DNA of 64,000 nucleotides from Rubrivivax sp. Lineage in GTDB: Bacteria; Pseudomonadota; Gammaproteobacteria; Burkholderiales; Burkholderiaceae_C. How positions within the stretch are numbered: position 1 is the stretch's first letter; each line of letters opens with the position of its first letter. The notes below the pieces were generated by a model. It was given only the letters and a program-made list of their open reading frames with translations, was not told the DNA's origin and searched no databases. The position numbers were made by a program, and so were the translations under genes. The stretch is from contig JAHBZT010000004.1 of the NCBI GenBank assembly GCA_019635315.1, positions 310,001 to 374,000 of the forward strand, given 5' to 3'. Positions 9,149 through 16,572 of this stretch are shown here, one piece after another.

Positions 9149-9484
9149 GGCTGATCTTTCCCCTTGCTGATGCGCTTGCAAACGGAAGGACTATGGTCGA
9201 ACGGCGGGCTGCCGTCTCTAGCTCGGAGCGAGCAAAACGCCCCCGTGTCTTTGTCCGCGACCGCACATGCCATCGAACGCGGTGCACGCTGCGCGGGGCT
9301 CAGCGGGACGCGATGGCTCCCCGGTCTGCCAGCGCCGGCTCCCGGGCGGCAATGGGCGCACATCGGCGGTGCCGGTCAACGTCGGCACCGCGATCACGGC
9401 GTGCCGTTCGGGAAGCGCTGACTTGTTCGGGCTGACCTCAATGGCCGACGATGCCCGAGAGGGCCAAGACGCTCGCAAGAAGTA
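9149..9484. other. Intergenic stretch upstream of the Ldh2 operon
   Basis: About 335 bases between the Ldh2-family start and the transposase remnant. I see no convincing coding sequence or RNA gene. It must contain the promoter of the leftward operon, but I cannot place -35/-10 elements with confidence. Confidence 0.5.
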
Positions 9485-10370
9485 AACCAGCTATGCCACT
9501 CGGAGTTCGCGGGCAAGAAGCGCCAGACGCGGCGGGGGAGGTTCCTTGCAGAGATGGAGACGGTCGTGCCGTGGGCGCGGCTGGAGGCGCTGATCGAGCC
9601 GCACAACGCCAAAGAGCGGCAGGGTCGGCAGAGCGCCCATCGGGCTGACCAAGATGCTGCGCATGTACTTCCTGCAGTTGTGCTACACGCTGGCCGACGA
9701 AGCACTCGAGGACGCGCTGTACGACAGCCAAGCCATGCGCGTGTTTGTCGGCATCGATCTGGCCACGCAGAACGTGCCTGATGCAATGACGCTGCTGAAA
9801 TTTCGCCGTCTGCTCGAGGCGTACGAGCTCGGCGCGGCGATCCTCGCCGAAGTCAATGCGCACCTGACCGAGCGAGGCCTGCTGATGCGGCAAGGCACGG
9901 TGATGGACGCGACGATCATCGCGGCGCACGGCTCGACGAAGGGCGAGCGTGACCCCGAGATGCACCATGCCAAGAAGGGCAATGAGTGGCATTTCGGCAT
10001 GAAGATGCACACGGTCGTCAATGCCGACTCGGGATTGGTCCACAGCGAGGTCTGCACCGCCGCCAACGAATCGGACATTGCGCACGCGCAGCGTGAGGGC
10101 AGCTGCGCGAGGACATTGATCGGAACTTCGCCATGAAGCCGGACACGCTGCGCGGCATGGCCGAGGGGCCACTGAAGGCGCTGACGCAGATCTGCAAACG
10201 GATCAAGGCCCGCTCGCGCGCTCGCGTCGAGTACCCGTTCCACGTCATCAAGAACCTGTTCGGCTACCGCATGGTCAGCTACCGCGGCCTGGCCAAGAAC
10301 GCGGCCCGCGCGAAGGTGCAAGCGGCGCTCGCGAACCCGTGCATCGCAAGGGGGCGTTTGCCGCCGGTGG
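9485..10370 (+). mobile_element. Remnant of an IS5-family transposase
   Basis: Three reading frames in sequence spell an IS5-type transposase. An N-terminal piece (GRFLAEMETVVPWARLEALI, from about 9495) is followed by a central piece from 9654 (MLRMYFLQ, LLKFRRLLE, GTVMDATIIAAH, EWHFGMKMH) and a C-terminal piece from 10133 (VEYPFHVIKNLFGYR, YRGLAKN). Frame changes near 9630 and 10100, and a missing segment between the DDE regions, show that it is inactive. No terminal inverted repeats were identified. It separates the leftward dikinase operon from the rightward Rieske operon and marks past rearrangement. Confidence 0.8.
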
Positions 10371-10663
10371 GAGTTGGTGCGTCCGCAGCCTCAAGATCGA
10401 GCCGTCGTGGCCCTCGAAGCGCGCGCCGACAGCCTCCAACGACCGCATCTCGCCGCGATGACGGCCCGGGCGATCAGCCGCGTCGTACTGCGGCCGATGT
10501 CGTGTTGTTCAGTGCTCTTTAGCGCTGCCTGCCAACGCCTGGCGCCATTTTTGTCCGACTGCGCCAAAGACGTCGCGCCTGCCGCTGACTAGACTGGCTC
10601 GGCAAACAGCGGATGGCAAGCCGCCTCGAATCGGGGCGCTCCGGATTGCGAGGAGATCTTCAG

Positions 10664-12076
10664 ATGGGTAACAGAGAGCCTTTGGCCGCGGCCGGGCAGG
10701 GCACAGCCTACAGCGGGTACCGGCTGCGAGATCTGCAGAATGTCGCGCCCACGAACCTGGAAATTCTCCGTACGGGCCCCGGCACGCCGATGGGCGAGTA
10801 CATGCGACGCTACTGGCAGCCGGTATGCCTGTCGCAGGAGCTGACCGACGTGCCCAAGGCGATTCGGATCCTGCACGAGGATCTGGTGGCTTTCAGGGAT
10901 CGCAGGGGCAACGTCGGCGTGCTGCACCGCAAGTGCGCCCACCGCGGGGCTTCGCTCGAGTTCGGCATCGTCCAGGAGCGCGGGATCCGTTGCTGCTACC
11001 ACGGTTGGCACTTCGACGTCGACGGCAGCCTGCTGGAGGCGCCGGCGGAACCCCCCGACACCAAGCTGAAGGAAACCGTCTGCCAGGGAGCCTATCCGGC
11101 GTTCGAGCGCGACGGCCTGGTGTTCGCCTACATGGGGCCGGCGGATCGCAGGCCAGAGTTCCCGGTGTTCGACGGCTACGTGTTGCCGAAGGGAACGCGG
11201 TTGATCCCGTTCTCCAATGTCTTCGACTGCAACTGGCTGCAGGTCTACGAAAACCAGATCGACCACTACCACACCGCGCTGCTGCACAACAACATGACGG
11301 TCGCTGGCGTGGACGCGAAGCTCGCCGACGGCGCGACGCTGCAGGGGGGCTTCGGCGAAATGCCGATCATCGACTGGCACCCGACCGATGACAACAACGG
11401 CATGATCTTCACCGCCGGCCGGCGCCTGTCCGACGACGAAGTCTGGATCCGAATTTCGCAGATGGGCCTGCCGAACTGGATGCAGAACGCCGCCATCGTG
11501 GCGGCGGCGCCGCAGCGACACTCCGGCCCGGCGATGTCGCGTTGGCAGGTGCCGGTCGACGACGAGCACTCGATCGCCTTCGGCTGGCGCCACTTCAACG
11601 ACGAGGTGGACCCGGAGCACCGTGGAAGGGAAGAGGAGTGCGGGGTCGACAAGATCGACTTTCTGATCGGTCAGACCCGGCATCGGCCTTATGAAGAGAC
11701 GCAGCGGGTTCCGGGCGACTACGAAGCCATCGTCAGCCAGGGGCCGATAGCCCTCCACGGTCTTGAGCATCCCGGCCGGTCGGACGTGGGCGTGTACATG
11801 TGCCGCTCGCTGCTTCGCGACGCGGTGGCCGGCAAGGCGCCGCCCGACCCGGTGCGCGCGAAGGCCGAGGCGGGCGGCGGGCAAACGCTGCCGAGATACG
11901 CCTCGGACAGCCGGCTGCGGATCCGTCGCCGCACGAGCCGGGAAGCGGATAGTGACGTCATCCGCAAGGCGGCGCACCAAGTCTTCGCGATCATGAAGGA
12001 GTGCGACGAACTGCCGCTCGAGCAGCGTAGGGCGCACGTCCTGCGGCGCCTCGACGAGATCGAAGCGAGCCTCTGA
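10664..12076 (+). CDS. Rieske non-heme iron oxygenase, large subunit (candidate MdpJ-like tertiary-alcohol oxygenase)
   Basis: A 470-residue oxygenase that would use O2 and electrons from the reductase encoded next. The Rieske [2Fe-2S] site is CAHRG (Cys91, His93) with CCYHGWH (Cys110, His113). The mononuclear iron site is the D-x2-H-x4-H facial triad (Asp200, His203, His208) in NQIDHYHTALLH. AGGAGA lies 8 bases before the ATG. Size, the paired VanB-type reductase, and location beside a 2-hydroxyisobutyryl-CoA mutase operon recall MdpJ, the tert-butyl alcohol oxygenase of MTBE-degrading Burkholderiales. The product assignment is inference. The stretch 10371-10663 upstream shows no gene. Confidence 0.8.
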   Translation: MGNREPLAAAGQGTAYSGYRLRDLQNVAPTNLEILRTGPGTPMGEYMRRYWQPVCLSQELTDVPKAIRILHEDLVAFRDRRGNVGVLHRKCAHRGASLEFGIVQERGIRCCYHGWHFDVDGSLLEAPAEPPDTKLKETVCQGAYPAFERDGLVFAYMGPADRRPEFPVFDGYVLPKGTRLIPFSNVFDCNWLQVYENQIDHYHTALLHNNMTVAGVDAKLADGATLQGGFGEMPIIDWHPTDDNNGMIFTAGRRLSDDEVWIRISQMGLPNWMQNAAIVAAAPQRHSGPAMSRWQVPVDDEHSIAFGWRHFNDEVDPEHRGREEECGVDKIDFLIGQTRHRPYEETQRVPGDYEAIVSQGPIALHGLEHPGRSDVGVYMCRSLLRDAVAGKAPPDPVRAKAEAGGGQTLPRYASDSRLRIRRRTSREADSDVIRKAAHQVFAIMKECDELPLEQRRAHVLRRLDEIEASL

Positions 12077-12150
12077 TCGACGCCCCTCGCAACCCCTGGC
12101 CCGACCCCGGAGCGGTGCCCGCAATCGCTGAGACCGGGGCCGAGAGCGAC

Positions 12151-13161
12151 ATGTACCAGTTGAGTCACACCGGCAAGTACCCGAAAACGGCGTTGAACCT
12201 ACGGGTCCGGCAGATCACGTACCAGGGGATCGGCATCAACGCCTACGAATTCGTGCGCGAGGACGGCAGCGAACTGCCGGAGTTCACCGCCGGGGCCCAC
12301 GTGGATCTGTACTTCCGCGACGGGCGGGTGCGACAGTATTCGCTGTGCAACGACCCGGACGAGCGTCAGCGGTACCTGATCGCGGTGCTGCGCGAGGATA
12401 ACGGGCGCGGGGGGTCGATCGCGATCCACGAGCGCGTGCACACGCAACGGCTCGTCGCGGTCGGTTACCCGCGCAACAACTTTCCGCTGGCCGAAGGGGC
12501 GCCCCACCAGATCCTGCTGGCCGGCGGCATCGGCATCACGCCACTGAAGGCCATGGTCCACCGGCTGGAAAGGCTGGGTGCGGACTACACCCTGCACTAC
12601 TGCGCGAAGTCGAGCGCCCACGCGGCGTTCCAGGAGGAACTCGCGCCGCTGGCCGCCAAGGGGCGTGTGGTCATGCACTTCGACGGCGGCAATCCGGCCA
12701 AGGGACTGGACATCGCGGCGCTGCTGCGCCGGTACGAGCCCGGATGGCAACTCTACTACTGCGGCCCGCCCGGTTTCATGGAGGCCTGTGCGCGTGCCTG
12801 TACCCATTGGCCCGCCGACGCGGTGCACTTCGAGTACTTTGTCGGCGCGCAGGCGCTTCCCGCAGGGGAAGTCCCCGATATCGGCAGCGACGCGCTGACG
12901 CTCGGGTTCCAGATCAAGATCGCCAGCACGGGAGCGGTCCTGACGGTACCCAACGACAAGTCGATCGCGGAGGTGCTCGGCGAGCAAGGCATCGAAGTAC
13001 CGATGTCCTGCGAGAGCGGCCTGTGCGGGACATGCAAGGTCCGCTACCTCGCCGGCGACGTCGAGCATCGGGACTACGTGCTTTCCCCCGAGGCGCGCAC
13101 GCAGTTCCTGACGACCTGCGTGTCGCGCTCGAAGGGCGCGACGCTGGTCCTGGATCTTTGA
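12151..13161 (+). CDS. VanB/phthalate-dioxygenase-type oxygenase reductase
   Basis: A 336-residue electron-transfer partner for the Rieske oxygenase. In order it has a ferredoxin-reductase-like flavin domain (RQYSLCND), an NAD-binding domain (LLAGGIGITPLKAM and YYCGPPGFM) and a C-terminal plant-type [2Fe-2S] ferredoxin domain (SCESGLCGTCKV plus a final Cys in FLTTCVS). It should move electrons from NADH through FMN to the oxygenase. The ATG at 12151 lies 74 bases after the oxygenase stop. An in-frame GTG at 12115 is an alternative start. It resembles MdpK-type reductases in layout. Confidence 0.85.
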   Translation: MYQLSHTGKYPKTALNLRVRQITYQGIGINAYEFVREDGSELPEFTAGAHVDLYFRDGRVRQYSLCNDPDERQRYLIAVLREDNGRGGSIAIHERVHTQRLVAVGYPRNNFPLAEGAPHQILLAGGIGITPLKAMVHRLERLGADYTLHYCAKSSAHAAFQEELAPLAAKGRVVMHFDGGNPAKGLDIAALLRRYEPGWQLYYCGPPGFMEACARACTHWPADAVHFEYFVGAQALPAGEVPDIGSDALTLGFQIKIASTGAVLTVPNDKSIAEVLGEQGIEVPMSCESGLCGTCKVRYLAGDVEHRDYVLSPEARTQFLTTCVSRSKGATLVLDL

Positions 13162-13172
13162 AGCCGCGCGCC

Positions 13173-13985
13173 ATGCGAACGCACAGCGATGCGCCGGCCG
13201 AGTCCCCGGCGGGTGCAACCGGCGACTTGGCGCAGCGCCGACTTCCGCTGCAAGGGGCCGTGAATTTCCGCGACCTCGGCGGCTATCCAGTCGGGGATGG
13301 GCGGCGGACGCGCTGGCGCCGGCTGTTCCGCTCCGATTCGCTGGCGGCGCTGACTGACGAGGATCTGGCGCGCGTGGCCGCACTCGACCTGTACCGTGTC
13401 GTCGACTTCCGCCTTCCGCACGAGCGCGAGCTGCATCCGAACCGGCTGCCCGCGGGCACGGTCTCGAAGCTCACGCAGCTCGGCTTCTGGCCCGACGGCG
13501 TTCCCGAAATGCTGGAGGCCCTGCGTGAGCTGCGCATCGACGCCGCCGGGATCGAGCGGGCCGTGACCGGCCATTACCGACGCTATGCAGTGCACCATCG
13601 CGCCGAGTATCGGCGCATGCTCGAAGCGGTGGAAGAGGCGGCGGGGCGGCCGACGCTGATCCATTGCGTGAGCGGCAAGGATCGCACGGGTTTCGGTGCG
13701 GCGGTCATCCTGATGGCGCTCGGCGCGCCCCGATCGGTGATCGTCGAGGACTACCTGCTGACGAACGCCTGCAGGCGCGACATCGGGCACTTGATGCCAC
13801 CCGGAACGGCCGAGTCGGTGGCAGAGGCGTTCACCGCCGCCAGGCCGGCCTATATCGAGGCCGCGTTCGAATCGATTGACGCCGCTTTCGGCGGCGTCGA
13901 CGACTACCTCGCCCGTGGGCTGGGATTCGGCGAGCAGCGCCTGCAGCACCTGCGCGAGTGCCTGACCGAACCGTTCCTGGGGTGA
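13173..13985 (+). CDS. Tyrosine-protein-phosphatase-like protein (PTP/DSP-like)
   Basis: A 270-residue phosphatase with the Cys-based P-loop HCVSGKDRTG (Cys at about residue 169) and the N-terminal NFRDLGGY motif typical of the Y_phosphatase3 family. It begins 11 bases after the reductase stop and so forms an operon with the oxygenase pair. Such proteins often hydrolyse phosphate esters of small molecules or lipids as well as phosphotyrosine. Its presence in a catabolic operon rich in phosphate-handling genes (dikinase, histidine phosphatase) is notable, but its substrate is unknown. Confidence 0.8.
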   Translation: MRTHSDAPAESPAGATGDLAQRRLPLQGAVNFRDLGGYPVGDGRRTRWRRLFRSDSLAALTDEDLARVAALDLYRVVDFRLPHERELHPNRLPAGTVSKLTQLGFWPDGVPEMLEALRELRIDAAGIERAVTGHYRRYAVHHRAEYRRMLEAVEEAAGRPTLIHCVSGKDRTGFGAAVILMALGAPRSVIVEDYLLTNACRRDIGHLMPPGTAESVAEAFTAARPAYIEAAFESIDAAFGGVDDYLARGLGFGEQRLQHLRECLTEPFLG

Positions 13986-14006
13986 TTTCGACAGCGGCCC
14001 GCTGCA

Positions 14007-14027
14007 GCCCGCATTCCGTGTGCGGGC
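14007..14027. terminator. Hairpin between convergent operons (possible terminator)
   Basis: A 7-bp stem GCCCGCA/TGCGGGC with a 7-base loop lies in the 63-base gap between the convergent phosphatase and 3-hydroxybutyryl-CoA dehydrogenase genes. There is no clear T tract on either side, so this is a weak call. Confidence 0.35.
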
Positions 14028-14048
14028 CGGGGTTTCCGCTGTCCTGCT

Positions 14049-14906
14049 TCAGGGGTAGCTGTAGAACCCCTGCTTGTTCTTCCGGCCGAGGCGGCCGGCG
14101 GCGACCATCTCCTTCAGCAGCAGCGCCGGGCGGTACTTGGGATCGTTGAACTCGTCATAGAGCACGCCCATGATCGACAGCAAGGTGTCGAGCCCGATCA
14201 TGTCGGCCAGTGCTAGCGGGCCGATCGGATGGTTGCATCCCAGGCGCATGCCGGCATCAATGCCTTCGGCAGACGCCAGACCTTCCTGCAGCACGAAGAT
14301 GGCCTCGTTGATCATCGGGCACAGGATGCGATTGACCACGAAACCGGGGCTGTTGCGGACCGTGATCGGCGCCTTGCCCACCTTCTGGGCAAACGCCATC
14401 GTGGCAGCATGGGTCGCGTCCGACGTCTGCACGCCGCGGATGACCTCCAGCAGCGACATCACCGGCACGGGGTTGAAGAAGTGGATCCCAATGAAGCACT
14501 CCGGCGCGTCGAGCACAGCGCCCAGCTGGGTGATCGAGATCGAAGAGGTGTTCGTCGCAATGACCGTGTCCTTGCCGACGCAGTTGGCGACTTGGCGCAG
14601 GATCTTCAGCTTGAGGCCCAGGTTCTCCGTCGCAGCCTCGATCACCATATCGGCGGACTGCAGTGCGCCATAGTCCAGACCGGTTCTGATCTTCGCCAGT
14701 GCGGCATCGCGGGCACTGGCCGTCAGCTTCTCTTTCGCCACCATGCGGTCGAGGTTGCGGATGATGGTGTCCATGCCGCGCTTCAACGCGGCGTCGTTGA
14801 CGTCCAGCATGGTGACGTTGAGGCCGGCCACCGCGCAGACCTGCGCGATTCCGTTGCCCATGGTCCCGGCGCCGATGACGCCGATGGAGCCTGGAGGATT
14901 TGCCAT
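14049..14906 (-). CDS. 3-hydroxybutyryl-CoA dehydrogenase
   Basis: A 285-residue 3-hydroxyacyl-CoA dehydrogenase, the size of stand-alone butyryl-type enzymes. It has the NAD fold GVIGAGTMGNGIAQ at the N terminus, the catalytic histidine in GIHFFNPVPVM, and the family signature NSPGFVVNR. It would oxidise 3-hydroxybutyryl-CoA, the product of the HcmAB mutase, to acetoacetyl-CoA, closing the pathway to central metabolism. Its place as last gene of the mutase operon supports this. I chose ATG 14906. A GTG at 14957, just after the adenosyltransferase stop, would add 17 non-family residues. Confidence 0.88.
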   Translation of the reverse strand: MANPPGSIGVIGAGTMGNGIAQVCAVAGLNVTMLDVNDAALKRGMDTIIRNLDRMVAKEKLTASARDAALAKIRTGLDYGALQSADMVIEAATENLGLKLKILRQVANCVGKDTVIATNTSSISITQLGAVLDAPECFIGIHFFNPVPVMSLLEVIRGVQTSDATHAATMAFAQKVGKAPITVRNSPGFVVNRILCPMINEAIFVLQEGLASAEGIDAGMRLGCNHPIGPLALADMIGLDTLLSIMGVLYDEFNDPKYRPALLLKEMVAAGRLGRKNKQGFYSYP

Positions 14907-14957
14907 GCGAAGGAGCCTGGATAGATAGAGGAGAAAGTTCCGCGCGCGCGGGCGCAC

Positions 14958-15515
14958 TCAGCGGCTTCGGTTCCACTGCTCGTCGACGCCGCCCGCTACC
15001 CGGTTCACCAGGCGCGCCAGCACGAACAGCAGATCGGAGAGGCGGTTTAGGAACTGAAGAACAGTTGCATCGACGGGATGCTGTTCGGCCAGCGCGACGA
15101 CGGAGCGCTCGGCGCGACGACATACCGTGCGCGCCACATGCGCCTGCGCAGCGGCCAGGGAACCACCGGGCAGGATGAACTCGTCCAGGCGCGGCAGCCT
15201 CGCATTGGCTTGACGCAGCCACTCGTCCAGGGCCACGACCCGCTCCGCCTTCAGCAGCGTGTAGCCGGGGATGCTGAGTTCACCGCCCAGGTCGAACAGG
15301 TCCTGCTGGACGGTGCGCAGCAAGGTCGGCGTCTGCAGGTCCTCGTCGACATTCACGCCGAGGGCCAGCAGCATTCCCACGGCGGAGTTGAGTTCGTCGA
15401 CGTCGCCCATGGCCATGACGCGAGGCGCCGTCTTGCTCAGTCGGCTGCCGTCGCCCAGGCCCGTGGTGCCGTTGTCGCCCGTGCGGGTGACGATGCTCGT
15501 GAGTCGCTTTCCCAT
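14958..15515 (-). CDS. pduO: PduO-type ATP:cob(I)alamin adenosyltransferase (first copy)
   Basis: A 185-residue PduO-fold enzyme that adds the adenosyl group to cob(I)alamin. The N-terminal ATP-binding TRTGDNGTTGLGDGSRL and the helical core with VDELNS and FNRLSDLLFVLAR motifs near the C terminus are intact. It lies in the mutase operon, whose HcmAB enzyme needs adenosylcobalamin. A second, more divergent copy is at 18355-18936. The start at 15515 gives the family N terminus, with a purine-rich GAGAG site upstream. Confidence 0.9.
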   Translation of the reverse strand: MGKRLTSIVTRTGDNGTTGLGDGSRLSKTAPRVMAMGDVDELNSAVGMLLALGVNVDEDLQTPTLLRTVQQDLFDLGGELSIPGYTLLKAERVVALDEWLRQANARLPRLDEFILPGGSLAAAQAHVARTVCRRAERSVVALAEQHPVDATVLQFLNRLSDLLFVLARLVNRVAGGVDEQWNRSR

Positions 15516-15549
15516 GCTCTCTCGCTTCCGTGCCGGTCCGTTCCTGCGG

Positions 15550-16572
15550 TCAGCCGGGTACACCGGCACGCAACGCTCGCGCATAGCCTGCGTAAACGAT
15601 CGCGATGTTCGAGATCGCGGTCCGCTTGGCCTCGTCCATCTCGCCGATCGGCCGTGCAGGATCGCCACCCCAGACCCGTCCGCCCGTCAGGTGCTGGCCG
15701 GGCTCGGTAGCGCTGCCGCCAGCGACGAAGGTGTTGTCGTCGACGCGCGTGCCGGGCGCGATGCGACTGCCGATGCCGACGAGGCAGCGGGAACCGACGC
15801 TGCAGTCCACCAACTGGACGTTGTGTCCGATCGTGGTTTGATCGCCCAACGACATCCCCAGGGATCCAGCCCGAAGCACCGAGTTGTCCTGCACGTTGCA
15901 GAGTCTGCCGATCGAAATCGGCCCCTCGCGACCATCCAGCCGGCAGCCAAACCACACGCTGGCGCCCTCGGCCAAGTGCACGCTGCCCGAGAAATCGCAC
16001 GTGCTGGCGACGAATGAATCCGGCGCAGCTCCGGTCGGAATCGGTTGGCACGTCCAGCGAACGTCGCCTGCCTCATTGCGCGCTCGCTGCAGTTCGGCTC
16101 GGCTCCGCACTTCATGCAGGCTAAGCGCCCGTACCAGCTTGGCCGGCCGACCCGCGTACAACATGCCAGGCTCCAGCGTGTTTCGCGGATAGACGATGCT
16201 CCCGGCCTCGACGACGGCACCGTCACCGACCTTCGCACCGTCAAGGATCACGGATCCCCGCTCGACGACGACATCGTTACCCACGGTGCAGGCATGCACG
16301 ACCGCATCAGCGCCGATGCACACCCGAGCGCCAATCAAGGTTGGATAGACCTCGTGAGCGATGTGGATCGTCGCGCCTCGGCCCATGTGCAGGTCGTCGC
16401 CGATCCGCACGAAGTGTCCATCGGCACGGATGACCGCGCCGGCGCCCAGCCATGCGCCGCGACCCAGCGAGACGCGGCCTACGACGGCGTGACCAGGCAG
16501 CGCCGCTGCGGGCTGAGAGGCGAGCGCGGGGAGCGTACCCTGGTACGCAATCAGGTTGAGCGCAAGAGTCAT
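15550..16572 (-). CDS. Tandem gamma-carbonic-anhydrase-like left-handed beta-helix protein
   Basis: A 340-residue protein made of two copies of a hexapeptide-repeat left-handed beta-helix domain, each related to gamma-carbonic anhydrase/PaaY/CaiE. The first copy covers about residues 20-165 (RADGHFVRIGDD, HIAHEV, VVHACTVG, YAGRPAKLVR). The second covers about residues 180-330 (NVQDNSVLRAG, IGHNVQL, GGDPARPI). The zinc-type histidines are more evident in copy 1. The start overlaps the ThDP-enzyme stop as ATGA. Single-domain relatives act as carbonic anhydrases or thioesterases, so a role with CO2/formate or a CoA ester in this pathway is possible. Confidence 0.75.
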   Translation of the reverse strand: MTLALNLIAYQGTLPALASQPAAALPGHAVVGRVSLGRGAWLGAGAVIRADGHFVRIGDDLHMGRGATIHIAHEVYPTLIGARVCIGADAVVHACTVGNDVVVERGSVILDGAKVGDGAVVEAGSIVYPRNTLEPGMLYAGRPAKLVRALSLHEVRSRAELQRARNEAGDVRWTCQPIPTGAAPDSFVASTCDFSGSVHLAEGASVWFGCRLDGREGPISIGRLCNVQDNSVLRAGSLGMSLGDQTTIGHNVQLVDCSVGSRCLVGIGSRIAPGTRVDDNTFVAGGSATEPGQHLTGGRVWGGDPARPIGEMDEAKRTAISNIAIVYAGYARALRAGVPG

